Source of the DNA: Beaufortia kweichowensis
Taxonomy: Eukaryota > Chordata > Actinopteri > Cypriniformes > Gastromyzontidae
Assembly: GCA_019155185.1 (NCBI GenBank)
Contig: CM032794.1
Span: forward strand, 8,347,988 to 8,411,987
Reading direction: 5' to 3'
DNA: 64,000 nucleotides
Shown: positions 14,645 to 27,900 of the stretch, piece by piece
How the letters are laid out: each line of letters begins with the position of its first letter
Numbering within the stretch: position 1 is the stretch's first letter
The notes under the pieces: model-generated
What the model saw: only the letters and a program-made list of their open reading frames with translations
Databases searched by the model: none
What the model was told of the DNA's origin: nothing
Position numbers and translations under genes: made by a program

Positions 14645-16827
14645 TTTCATACTTTGAATACATTTTATTTCTCATTATAAGTACAGTTCAGTAGTTACAA
14701 AACAAAGCATCTGCCATGAAGATACAGCAACCAAATGAAAGTCATACAGTCCACAAGACAGCTCAGAGGTGTGGAATGCTCATATATTAGTCCAGAATGA
14801 CAGAAAGAGAGAGATAGATGCTTATTTATACTACACAGAGGAGGGAGCCAGACGTGTGCTCATCTATAACCAGTGTATATAGGGATTGGTCAAAACATCT
14901 CCTATCACTGACCCTCCCTGTCATATTCCTTTACCTTGCATAGCCTTTACTAGTTTTCATAAACTAGTTCACTAAACAGCTTCGCTTTGAGACTTTTTTC
15001 AAACTGTATCATTTACAAGAGAATGTAAACTGAAAACAAATTCAATTTTCAGATATTTTGTTTTGCAAAGAAGACAACTAAAGAATAGATTTGAATATTT
15101 GAAGAGAACAGATTGGACTTGACTGCATTGCCACATTGTGGAATCCATACACAATGACTTATGGGGAAGTTGATTGAATTAATTCTCAAAGCAACAGAGA
15201 TGACCATCATAGAATGAGATTGTTTGAACTACACGGACCAAATCAGCAGAGTTCACAAAAAGAATAGAGAGAATATCATTTCACAATGTCAAGGGACGCA
15301 CAAACACACACACACGCACCTTCATTTTCGATTAGCAATCTGTGTACTGTATAGACTGGTTTTTCATTTACTATCACAGTGCAAAATACTTCGGGGGGAA
15401 AACTTAGTTCGCATTTGCTTGCATGAGGCATGGGTATATATATACTGTATGGATTTACTGTATATGCTTGCAGCAACAGAAGATTGTCAATCTTTCTTTT
15501 TTCTTTTCTTTTAATGTTATTCGTATTTTACAAAGGTGAAAGGCAAAAATTACAGTACTAGAGAAGAAAACTCCAATCTAATACCTACACTCTAAAACAG
15601 CTAGCTTTGTAAATGCAATAACGCATGACTGTATCTATGGCTAGACAATATTTGTTTCTTGTTCGCATGTTTCTTTTTTCTTTTCTTTTTTTCATTTTCT
15701 TTAATAACTGAAGACATCAAACCATTTCAGTAGTCCGTAACACTTTGCAACACTGATTGGTGGCAGTATTTTACAAACACAATCTCATAACCAGAGTACT
15801 TGAAGTGAGCAAGACTGAGATCAAAGCGTGTAGGGTTAGGGTCTCGATTCTGTTTGATTTCTGCAGGCTGTACTTGTGCAGTCTCCTTGGCTCGTGTCGT
15901 TTCATCAGACACGCTCGGTGTAAACTAGTTCTTCCTGTCACCTCCGCTGGTTTCGTCTCTGCTACGGTGCACTTTCTCAGGAGTTCAGCTGCGAATGTCT
16001 ACATGCCAGTCGTTCACAAACACATCAGGAGAACAAAACGTGGACGCATATTGTGAAAGCACGGAGCCGGTTTTCAAAGGATAAAGCCATAGCCACAATA
16101 CACTTAGCTTCCCTTTTCAGATGCCGTAGGTTTTCACTGAGGGCCGCGTACTGAATTGTCATTCATCCATGTTGACGTCCAGGCACTGACTGCTGAGTGT
16201 GTGTGGATTACAAATGAGTTTTTAATAAGAGTGTGCTTGGTCTCCAAACGTGGTAGGTTGGTCCAAAAGCCCAGAGATAAAGCCCTGGCAGAACAGTTTA
16301 GGGAGTCTCGGAGAAATAACATTGATGAAGTTTCAGTGGGCAGTGAGAAACACTGATAGAGTTCCATTGTATGTTTTGTCCAAGATTCAGTTTTTGAGAC
16401 TGGCAACTGCGTCTGGGCGCCATCTTGGTTCAAGGAATGTGTTGCTCTGAGGGACAATCACTAAAAAGTTTCCTCACTATGTCAAAGTCAAAAAGCAATT
16501 AAAAACACAAAGTATTTATCAGCTACACAAGGGAGGATTCAAGACACATAAAACACAGGAAGCAAAAATCTTTTTTTCCTTGTTTTCAGCTCGCTACACA
16601 TCAACAGATTTTCTTCACTTCATCCAGCGAGACCGCTTGTGTAGGAAACCATCTGAGCTGTCCATATTTTCACCATCTAATTTATTAGCCTTTTTTCTCT
16701 CTTGAAGTCTTTAACGTTAAATAATGCTTTTGATAACATGTCCTTCATCATCATTGTCCTCTTCCTCTTTTATCCGTCACCTGCTCTTGGTCGATCAGTC
16801 CGGAAGTGGGGTGATGTTAGTTTCTGA
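14645..16827 (-). other. znf536: probable 3' UTR of znf536 alternative exon D
   Basis: On the minus strand this stretch runs from the TAA stop of exon D to a poly(A) signal at 14669-14664. It is less AT-rich than the adjoining intron, especially at 15750-16460, and free of recognisable mobile elements. These traits fit an exonic 3' UTR. The open frames inside it (such as those at 15757-16056 and 16134-16457) resemble no known protein. Confidence 0.45.
14664..14669 (-). promoter_or_regulatory. candidate poly(A) signal for exon D transcript
   Basis: AATAAA on the minus strand. A GT-rich element (14625-14603) lies about 40 nt further downstream, the expected place for a downstream cleavage-stimulation element. 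Cleavage would fall at about 14640-14655. Confidence 0.45.
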
Positions 16828-16919
16828 TTAGTCCTGCATCTCTGTGTCAGTTAGGCTATGTTCAGGGGTAAGACCAGAGCCAAACCTTCGGGAAGCCTCT
16901 TCCTCCGCCCACAGATGAA
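16828..16919 (-). CDS. znf536: putative alternative terminal exon D of znf536
   Basis: A good acceptor (pyrimidine-rich tttgttctctt, then accatag ending at 16920, with tgttaat as a possible branch point) opens a short frame. Two bases complete the phase-1 codon left by exon B, giving Val, followed by 29 codons to TAA at 16830-16828. The peptide begins HLWAEEEASRRF and ends TDTEMQD, is acidic and shows the charged, low-hydrophobic character of a real C-terminus. Splicing exon B to D would replace the last zinc finger and basic segment of exon C. About 2.2 kb of UTR-like sequence with a poly(A) signal follows. I infer this from splice phase, signals and context; I cannot confirm conservation, and a chance frame of 30 codons is possible. 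Confidence 0.5.
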
Positions 16920-19900
16920 CTATGGTTAAGAGAACAAACGCAGATTAACACCACTGCCCGTGTGTGCCCGCCCTCCTGCTCTCTCTCCCTCTCTTTTCTT
17001 GCACACAAATGTTCAGAAATGCATACATTTTTTTACAAAAAAATAAAGAAAGAAGCAAATCAAACAATAACCATATTAAATACCTGCTGTCATGTATTTA
17101 CTATTGAAGTTGGCATCTGTTTTTGTAGCACTTTAGGACAAATCAAATTCTATGTACTCTATGAATTTTCATAAGACAATGTTTGTACTGTTCCTTTTTT
17201 ACTTCAAATAAATCAAACTCTGTATATTTTTTGTTAATATTTTGGTTCAAATTTGTAGCTGGCAATTTAATTCTTTTTTTTGATTGTGTGTAACACATTT
17301 ATATATGAATTACATTAATGTATTAAAAATCTTTTTACATTTACTTGCACCAATATAGAATTATTAAGTTCTGTAAAAAACAAGAAATTGTGTTTCTTAA
17401 AAATGCAATATTCTCCCATAACTACTTTATTATTATTAACTCTTTATTTTTCTTTGTGTATGTGCCACTTTGCTTGATAAAAAGTTTCAATAATGGTTTA
17501 TAGCTCCCACACTAATATGGCACTGCAGCACTTTCCTATATAAAGAACCAAATTGGCTACAGTGGATCATACTGTATAACAAATTATTTATGTATACTCT
17601 TTCCCTCCTGATGAGGAAAAAAATGAAATAAAATATTTTTTATTCAGTGAGCCTTCTTTGGTTACGTTGTCTGGAGGCAAAACTGTACCATAGACGGTTA
17701 AATAATTTGAATGGTTTAATTCCAGAATGTACATCTTTTAATGTCACTAAAAAAAGAAACATTTATGAACAGTAATGATTTTAAACACACACACATTTTT
17801 TCTATTTTATCACTCACTTAGGATTTCAAAGGAACAGTTATTATGAAAAATATAATGAGGTAAAAAACAAAACAAATGACTACATTAAAGATGATAATGC
17901 CTCCATCAGGGATTGTGTGTGTTTAAATATTGACTATTAACTTTACTCAATTCAGATAACCTCCACCAACACAATGGAAAACAAATCTTGTGAATTATTA
18001 GATATAACATTAGATATGGGAGGATGGTAATTTAAGTACTTTCATACTTCTTCCACTTGTAATATAGGGATATAAATATATAAAGCTTTCTAATATCAAG
18101 ACAATAACTCTAGGAACATTGCACTTGTGCAATTACTGCTGAAGTTTGAATCCTGTAAAAATGCTTACTGCTTTTGTCCTATTTATGCTCTATCGCCGTT
18201 TGAACTAAATAATATAAATGTTGTTTAATTCCCTCTACAACCCCTAAGAAAATTATTTGGCAATAAAATCTACAGAGTGCATTTCCAAGTCGTGTTCTTT
18301 TAAAGTGCCTCTATGAAAATGACAAAATGAAATTAAAACATGCATTTATTTGAGCGTGCTCTCGCAAGAGATGTTGTGGAAATGAAACGAGGAGTCAGTT
18401 CCTCACTAATAACAGAATAAAACATCGTCATTTAGATTTGCCAGAGAGCAATAACGCTGACGCCTACTCGCTTTGCGTTATGCGCGCAATCTCGAGATGC
18501 GCTCTTTCAAACAGACGCACTTTCAACTCACATGTCAGGCGCTTCTGAAAGCGCTGATGGAGATTAAGACAAAGAATTAAACCACTCGCCTACTCACATA
18601 CTGATATTAAATCATACGTTGTGAAAGGAAATGCTCACTAACAAACGCAACTTCAGCTAGAAAGGGCACTGTTTTAGATTTGAAATATTTTTATTTAAAA
18701 GAAAATCACGCTCAGTGAGGATACAAATTTTCTTTCATAAACTGTGAAAAGTAGGTAAATGTAATTAAAAGTAATCGGATCGTTTTGTATACGCGGTTCG
18801 AGCTGGAAGATGCAGTTCACAGTTTTTCCAGGAGATGGCAGTATAAGCCCCCAAATTGCTCATCCGTCCAAACTCACGTTGAAAATAGGATCTTGTTACT
18901 CAATGTCATTTTCCTTTAACCTGCTGATGTTTCATGTTAATCCACAGATGAAGTGCTTGTTATTTATCAAATATGAAGTGATTGGCAGTGTTTTTAAGAA
19001 TACTCCGCAGTCGCTGCTCTACAGCTGTCTGCTTGCATTTCCGGTGTCCGTGAGGAAATTAAGATAATCATAACCATAATGATAATAAATTATGTTCTCA
19101 AGTTTAAAAACGGCTGGTCTCCCAGGGGCCGGTGCACTTCGTGACTTCCTCTTAAAGAAAGTTTTGATAATGAGTTACAGATTCCGCCCCATATTTGGTT
19201 TTCACTCTTCATTAACTAAGCCACCTGGAATGTTATTATTTAAGGATGCCATTTCTTTCCCCTAAACAACTGCCACTGCGATCTGGAGACTAACGCACAA
19301 ACTTTTATGATCCTCACAACTTTTCCTCCTCATCTCAATTTTGCATTCTCTTTTTTTCACGTGTAGAGTTATTGCTTAATTATTTTGCCATACTAGAAAT
19401 CATCATACTCGAGTCTGTTAAACTATGCCGTTATCAGTCTATTTTCTCTCCTCATGTCACGGTTTAAATCATGTTTATTAGTTTGCACAATAACTTGTTT
19501 TCTTGCTATAATTTCCAAATACAAATATTTTTGCATGAGCAACGTTGTTATTTATCACATCGTTTGAACTGAGACAATCTAAGAGCTATATGTTGTAATA
19601 GCGCTGAAACACCTTGCATCATTGAATCACATAGAAGACAATGATTATGGCGCCCTCTACTGTTTAAGTCTGATAACACACTCTCACTGTAAGACAAGAG
19701 AAGGGCCCTGGAAAGTAATACAAGACATATGGTAAGAGGACGCATAGCTCCAGGATCCATCTTATGTTAATACATGTGTCATGCTTAACAGAATGGCTAA
19801 ATGAAAAGGCAGACAGAACAATAGCCCGGCACAAGGCTGGGAGCAAGCTCAGTTAACAGGGGCCAGCGCACTCGGGGAAAAGCGGGGCTGTCTGGAGTCA

Positions 19901-22900
19901 AGGTTCTGACATTTCCAAACTGCTGCTTATTATTCCCGAACCACAAAGTTAAGATAGAGAACGGCTCCATCTTAAAAACACTACCACCCTGGCCTCCCTC
20001 AGGTATTCTATTTTACCATGAAATCTACTTAGTGTATATTTGTGTTTCAAAGGGCTGTTCATTTTACCCACAAATCTGATATATTAAAATATATTTAAAA
20101 CACAAGTTCATATGGCAGTATATTAGATTTCTGTATGGGTAGGTTTCTTTTCAGAACAGAGGTCACTTAATCTAGGAAAAATGTGCGGAAATGAATTGCT
20201 TAACTCTTAAAAACATGTTTAAGCAATCAGATAAAGCAGAACATACATTATGGAAATGAAAAGGGAACATTTATTTAGCACATGGTCTCCGATTGGTTTG
20301 ACTGATATTTTTACCACATTATGTAGTTCCTAAGTGGTTTGTCCTCTGTTTAAAGTAAGACTTCAGATGTTTTTGCTAGTATTTAAGTCTACTTTTCGAT
20401 ATGAATGAAGCGTAGATGTAAGTGATGTGGTTCACCATCTCCTGCTAAACACAAACACAACACACGCTGCCACGGAGGGTGGCTTTGTTCTCTCCCAGGC
20501 ATCCGGTGCTGCTGGAAAAGAGTTGTTTTTGGCAAAGGTAGACTTCATTGTACAGCCCAGTATTTATAAATATGTAAATACGAGTCAGTGTGCGAACATA
20601 CACACACGCATACAAACGCACATATAAGCGGGCTGAACGCAAGGAAGTGCACCCAAATCATATTTTTAGAAGGTTTTAATGAATACAGGATGTTTATGAA
20701 TACCATTTGTAGTGATTCACAAAGACTAGAAGAATCCCCGCACACCACCCCCTTTTTGCCCTCAAAATGAAAAAGAAACCCAATGTTTCTGCAGGAAACA
20801 GCAAAATTGTATGTTTGGTGGTTGTGTGGGTTCAGATTGCCTTTAGATAAGCACACGGTTGTAAGGAGCACAAAAAACAGACAAACTTGTACATGTGGCA
20901 CACTTGAAAGCCCTGCTTCTTGTTTATGTCACAGTGTGCCTGTGAGGAACTTCTCCGTGTGTAAAACAAATAGTGTGTATTTGTTATTCTGAGACATCAG
21001 GTAAACTTGCTTCAACTGATGGAAGTTACGAGATTATAGAATATGAATTATGACAGAAAAACTGTTTGTCTTGCACATCTCACCCTAAACAGAAACCCGC
21101 AGTGATCCAAAGCCAAGCTATACATCCAGATGCAAAGCGGACAAAATCAGGTCTGACATCAAGAGGAGGAAATGAGAAGCTGTCGATTCAAACTGGTCTT
21201 GGATGTGGATATGTCTTGCTCCCTGACTCGTTCTATTTCTGGGGCAGAGATTCTCACTCTGATACTACCTCCACTGAGCAATTTAAAGCCAAACACTGAT
21301 GTTGCAATCTGTCTTCTGTGCCTGATAGCGCTTTTCTCCCTCTCTAACCCAAATTACTTTCTTTTCATATCTAATTATATTTGCTAATGATCTTATAAGG
21401 GGATAATGGAATGTGCTTGATCTATTACCTTTTTTTGCAATACATAAATACAATACAAATGGCTATGCAGCACTTTGAATTTTTCCATCAGCCAAGCCAA
21501 AGAGAAGCTATTTAAGCAATATCTAAAATTTTACACTATTACAATAAAATCTCTTTGCTCGTTCAAATGTTTCAGAGCTGCTAAAAAAGAAAGAGTTTGG
21601 CACTGGGGATTCAAAGGAACAATTTGTTTGACTAGAGCAGGAAACAAATGTGGTCTTTTCATGCAGCACACATTAGTAATGTCTATTCACTTGTGTGCTC
21701 ATTCACTAGCAGGTTGTGAGAGGACCAGAGGGTGAGACCCTCAGGCCACGACCTCCACCCCGGCACGTGAGCCGCTGAGAACAGACAAACACAAGCGGAG
21801 CTGCTAAATAAATGATGTGACATGTTTTATGAACATTCACAAGCGTGTCCACCTCAATGTTTTTATGTTTCATCAGGGCTTTCTGAAGGCAGCGAAGCAC
21901 TTTTCCATCTTTGATTTCTTGCTATACTTCTATTCAAAGATCTTTCAATCTCTCCCCAGGTCATCTGCATCTTTATCTCCGTTTCTGTGTGCTATTGTTA
22001 TGAATATGCCCTGCGCCCCTCTGCCAAGCCCCGCCCTGGTCTCATCTCTAAGCCTCTCCCCATTTTTCACTCGCTGTTTTCCCACAGGCCCGGCAATGGC
22101 CACGGCATGACAGCCGCACTAAACCCCCCGCATTAATGGAAGGAAATGGCATTCGATCTCCATTTGATCTCCTAATCATTTCTGCTGAAATGATAATTAG
22201 TGTCCTCAGAATGCTCTCATTGTGAGAGGACAGTGTAAAATAAAACACAGATCTTTTAGTAGAAATGACACTTCACTCAACAACCTATAGCATTCAGTCG
22301 CATTTTTCTCATACGTATATTTATCCCACATAAACTGGCGCACACACTCGTGGGCCTTGTCCTTTGGCGACAGCAGTCTGTGATTCTTTTCAACTGACAT
22401 AATCCTGATTGATTCGTTCAGCAGATAAAAACTCAGTCCACTTGTGCCCTGTACTGCTGGAACATAATACCACTCTTTATTCTGCAACAATGTAACATAA
22501 TGGCTATGGAATGTGTGGAGGAAAGAATCTTAAGGGCTACGTCTTAAATGACTGTGACACTCTGCGGTTCGGGCACAAGCTGTGGTCTAATGTAAAAGAG
22601 GAAGAGGAGGAGAACGAGAGGTGAAGCGAGGGCGAGGGAGAAAAAGAAAAATCATTATACGCAGATTATCAGAGTGCTCTGCTAACAAGGTCGAGGCAGG
22701 GCCGCTGGTAAAAGTTGACATTGTTTCTCTTAAATGTATGCGCTTCAGATTTCTCTTCGAGGAGATTTAGGTTGCGTTGTTTCAAATTGTTCCCATCTAT
22801 CTCCCTCCCCCCTTATTACAAAGAGGACCTTTTGTTTGACAACAGGAGGACATGAGGTCATTTTTGGTTCATCAGGAATATTTGTGAATGAATCATGTCT

Positions 22901-24892
22901 TTTATTTTGCAGGGCTTGACGTGGGGTGAGAATGGGTTGCTTAATTAGGCCAAACACACACAATTGCAGTCAACTTACTAATACACACAGATACAGACAC
23001 ACACACACTAAGAAATTGAATGAGAAATCTACATGTTTAAATTGACTTAAAATCTCAAACAATAACCAAAACATGACGTCACATAATTAGGATACGTTTA
23101 TAAAGAGAAAAAAAATCAGAGAAACAGGATATATATGCAACTCTCCATTTGCTTTTCATCTAATTTCTCTGCAGCCTAGCCGAAACAATTAAAGAGATTT
23201 TAAAGAGATTTCCTGTGCTTTTTCTTCCATAACAGTATCCCATGTTTTAGTAAAATGCTTGCCTTTGTTGCTTTTGCTTCTTACATAACGTGCAAAAACT
23301 AATAACGACAACAAAACAAACACCAAGACAGACCATTTTATGAAAGCTATAAAAATCAAAAAAGTTATGAATGCAGCCTCATTCATAAACACCCGGCATG
23401 TTCCTATAGGATCTTAGGAGCATTGCTTGTGTTCAGCAGGCCCGTCTCTCTGTGTCCCGTGTATGTGTTGTTTTAATTGTGAGCCCTAATCTAGAAGAGT
23501 CGGGGTCCCCAGAGCTACCGGAGCTATTATTCGCGCACCGCGCCGCTCTCGCTTACTAATTTTGTGTAGCGTCGCAGCTCTCAGCCGAGGGAACGTACCA
23601 CAGAATGCCGTGTCTGAGTCAGTCAGACGGCTCCAGACGACGTCCCTTTAGTGCTACGCTGTCAGTCACTTTATATGTTGTGAAACAGAGAGAACGAAAA
23701 GGGAAAAAGGCAAGAGCGAGTGAGAGAGAGAACATAGAAACAGAAGAATTCCTTTTATCCTGCTCGGCGGGACCTGTCAGTGCCACCTTCTCTCCGGTTC
23801 CCCTCAGCAGTCCCAACACAGCAGCTATCAGAGGGAACCTGACATTCACACACTGCGTTTTCCAGGGGGGAAGGAAATCATGAGAGCGGTCCCACACAAG
23901 CGAGCAGCTAGTACATACTCTCCTTAGATCAAGCAACAGTCTCTCGTAAGAGAAGAAAGGGAGAACGAGAGGGAGAGATTTGGATGTTTTAAGTGGGAAT
24001 GTAGGCTGACAGGCTTTTGCTGGATGTGACATATGATAGAAACTAGGTTTGCGTCTCCCTGTGTTCATTTTAGAGTTTGGACTGAGATGAGAGAGATAGT
24101 GTGCGTCACAGCTTAAGCGATGATAGTTCTGTCTTAACAGCCCTTTATTCTCGTGCACAGATCAGAATTGTGACTCCAGGCACCTTCGGAGTCAGTGGCG
24201 TTTCTATTTTTCTCCAAACGTGTGAGTTTTTCTGATTGTTTTTGAGAAAGGAAATGATTTCTAATCCATAGATGACACGCACACACAAACACATCTAAGC
24301 GCACACATTTCACGGATTGCAGTGCGGGAAAATCGCGAGCACCTGGCTGAGGTTTTTTTTTTATATGATTTTGCCTGCTTCCCCACCGGTCTCTGATGAT
24401 TCAACAGTTCCTGCTCTAACATCTGCTACTTACTCTTACTGGGTCTCAATTAAGACAGCAGTATTTATGAATCTGCTCTTATTTACATTTCTATTTTTCC
24501 GCATATGTGCGGGAACGGCGGCCAAAGCGGCCCTTCGCTCCACGCAGATGTTTCTGCGGAGAGGCCGAGACGTTAGCACTGGTTTTGAGAACATTATGGT
24601 ATAGGCGATAAAGAGAATGAGATTTAGGACGACAAGATTTGCAGTTTCATTGTCAGGTGGACGAGAGCTCTAGCTCTCAGGTGATTGTAATATACGGCAG
24701 TTTGATTGTGGGAATGTGGGAGTGGTGAAAGATATTTCCCATGTTTTAAAAAATGTGGTTTTGGAAAGTTCTTCACCTTCGTGTGTACGATATGTGGGGG
24801 TTGTATTAGACTATGTAAGGCAGGATATTGATTTAACTTGTTTCCTATTGTTTTTTATGGGTGGTCAAAAATAGGGAAACTTGCATGTTACT

Positions 24893-24923
24893 AGATACAG
24901 ACACTCACACACACACATGCACG

Positions 24924-24955
<32 letters not shown>

Positions 24956-24958
24956 CGA
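24893..24958. repeat. (CA)n-rich microsatellite
   Basis: An imperfect run of CA dinucleotides interrupted by single-base changes (catgca, cgca, cata). Confidence 0.85.
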
Positions 24959-27900
24959 GTTCGCCATGCATGTTTTACCCATTTACCCATCTCAATTGGT
25001 CCCAGGCATACCTCATGTGGATTTATATGGTCAATCACAGTTATATATTTCGAAGTCTGCCAAAGACTATGACCATGCAAGAAAATATTGATTTTGCAGG
25101 AGACTCTGTAGAACTGATAGGACAAAGACAAAACATACCATAGTGTGCATAGAATTAAATAATGAATCCATTGCCTAGCTTGTCTAGCACCTGTGGATTC
25201 TCTTTGTAGCACTTTACACTATTTTTAGTAAGGCTTTGGACGTTTTTAATCCCTGCCTAGACGACAGGCATCTGACCCCTGGATTCTAGAGCCTCCCTTC
25301 TTCAATTTCTCACTGCATTACATTATTAAAAAAATTGCTAAATGTAAAATTCAACCACACATTACTAAGTGATAAAACATTTCAAGTAATCTCGCTATTT
25401 AAAAAAGCATAACAGTAAGTGTAAAATGGAGTGTGTTGGTTTAGACCACTCCTGTCTCTAATAAACAGTCATGTATTTTCTTCACACACACAAGTGCCTA
25501 ATCATGCCAACCTAATGATGCCATTAGAAGAAACAAACAAGAATGACATCATAATGACATAAAAGCCAGTTATTGTTCCATCTAATAGACAGACAATCAC
25601 GGGAATTCGATGAAAAACACACCTGAGATCTTTAGAACTGATAAACACAGTGACAGAATATGAGTACGAGAATCGAAATTCAGAGTTATGTGCGCACCAG
25701 AGACGAAAGCGTTGTTTACCTTTTATTTATTTACTAGCACAAGTAAAGCACTGTTGAATATGAAACGTCAAACTATTTATGTGCAGTGTAAACACTTAAG
25801 GCAAGGCTTTTTAAGTTTTGACACAACCTGTAAACAACAGAACATCAAACGTCCTCACTAAAGACTAAGCATGAGTTGGCAGATATGAAAGCAATTTCCC
25901 TTGAAAACAAGAATAGGCCTGTAAAGAGACAATAGCAGTGAAAAAAGCATTACTTTCATTGCTAGAAATCCTCTTCACGCTCTTTAAAGGCTGCTTCCGT
26001 TTAGATATAATAATTTTATCAATTACAAACGCTTTTTACTCTATATTCAACCTAAATAGCAGCTTCCACGGGCAGTCAAGGAACAGTAAGTCTCTCAAAT
26101 GTGTTATTAATAATTCATGTGAGAATGCTGTTTATGAAGTTCGGGAGGCAGGTCTAATAAGCATGGACAGCGTCTAATACGCCATGTGCTGGACAAAGCG
26201 CTTTTGAGAATCATTACTTTGTGTGCTTGTCTAATTGAGACTTCATAAATTACCCAGTAGGCCTCGACTGGCTGCAGATTGCTCTCTGCCTTCGCTGGAA
26301 CGAAACGCGGCACGTTTTCTCAAGAGCCAAATCATTTTTGCGTGCACATAAAGCCGGGCGAGTGAAAACAGCGATGACAAATATGTAAATAAAAATAATA
26401 AAACTATATCAAGCAAAATAAACCGAAACGGGCGAGGAATGAAGCTTCGTTCTGTTTTAAATTTCAGTACAATCGCAGCAATTATCCGGTTTTCTTCACT
26501 TTTCCCTGCTCCCATTGTTTTTGGCAGGCAGATCCATAACATTCTTTTTGTTCCACTTTGGTCTCCTCCTTTTTCCCAAGCCTGAGAAACTTCAGACATG
26601 AGAACCATTAGCCGCCTTTAATATAAAACCAGTGAAATTTACCTAGGATTATAAGTCATTGACAAATAACCTTGCTGATAGATGCGAACTAGATTTTGTT
26701 CAAAGCACTCTGACAGCCTCAAAAGAGATTAGTGGAGTTCTTATCAGGTCAGGGGTGTCACAGGGGAAATGTGTTTAAAGTCACATTGATTTATTGAAAG
26801 ATTTTCCAATAAGAAGACTTCTCTCTGCTCTCAGACGTGTGTGTGAGAGTGATGGACTCTTGCTCGTGTTATTGTGAACTACGCTGCACTACAAATGGAA
26901 AAAAGTTAAAAACAATTGTCAAGAGCAACATGCAGTTCCTACATAAACACAAGAGACCTTTGATGGCTGGGTAAAACTGTACTGTTCTTTTCTATCTTCT
27001 TCCTTTCCCATCGTCTAGAGAACACTACTCGTCCCGAAAAAAATTGCAATAGATGACCGATATACACAAGAACATTCGCACGCACACACATACATGCTGA
27101 CAAGCGAGTATAATAAGATCCTTTGTTCCTTCAGGCATTCATTTGACACTATTACCTTCTTAAGAGTAATTATGAATCTTTTCAGAAAGCTGGATTGTGG
27201 GAACCGTTGGGTTTGGCCCTGGACCCACCCACTCCTAGCAAATGGATGAGAGAGACAACTCAGAATATCACTCCGCACCCCTGTCACAGAAATGTCATTA
27301 CTTCTCTATCTCTCTCTCTCCTTCCGTCTTTCACAATCCTCTCCCCCCACCCCCTTTCCTTCAGCCATCTCTCGTTCTCTCACACTCCTGCTGCTTCGTT
27401 TGATCTCTGAGGTCCGCTGGAACCCTGGAAAGCTATTCCAGCATTTGTGGCCCGTCAGAATCCTGTGGAGAACCTTCTGGATGTGTCGGTGTGTCCAGGC
27501 TGCAACCCTTCCTGCTGACACGGCTCACTCCGCCACACAATCTGTCAATGACTTAACCTTAGCAGCACAACACAGTCTCTGATAATAGACAACGCTGTAC
27601 CAAATCAACATTCATTTTATGGTATCTCTTATTAAAAGACACTTTCACGGCAGCGATTCTTAAATAATGAAATAAAACAAATGTTGACAAAATAGTTGCA
27701 CTTTACACATGTATTTAATGCAATGGCTAAAAATATAATTTGTTGACATATATACTGTAGTACTGATAGAAAACGAGCACAATTGCTTGTGTGAGCTTGT
27801 TAAACTCAACAAGTAAAAAAAAAGAACCTTCAGAGGAAGACTGACTTTTATTTTTTATTTTGTCTAAAATTTGGATTTTTATTCCTAAAAATTAGTAAGT

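Noticed and set aside
15757..16457. Overlapping short frames on both strands in a GC-richer stretch
   Set aside because: They conflict with one another, show no domains, and are better explained as 3' UTR of the putative exon D transcript.
24893..24958. Regular short repeats considered as a CRISPR-like array
   Set aside because: It is a (CA)n microsatellite without spacers, in a vertebrate genome.
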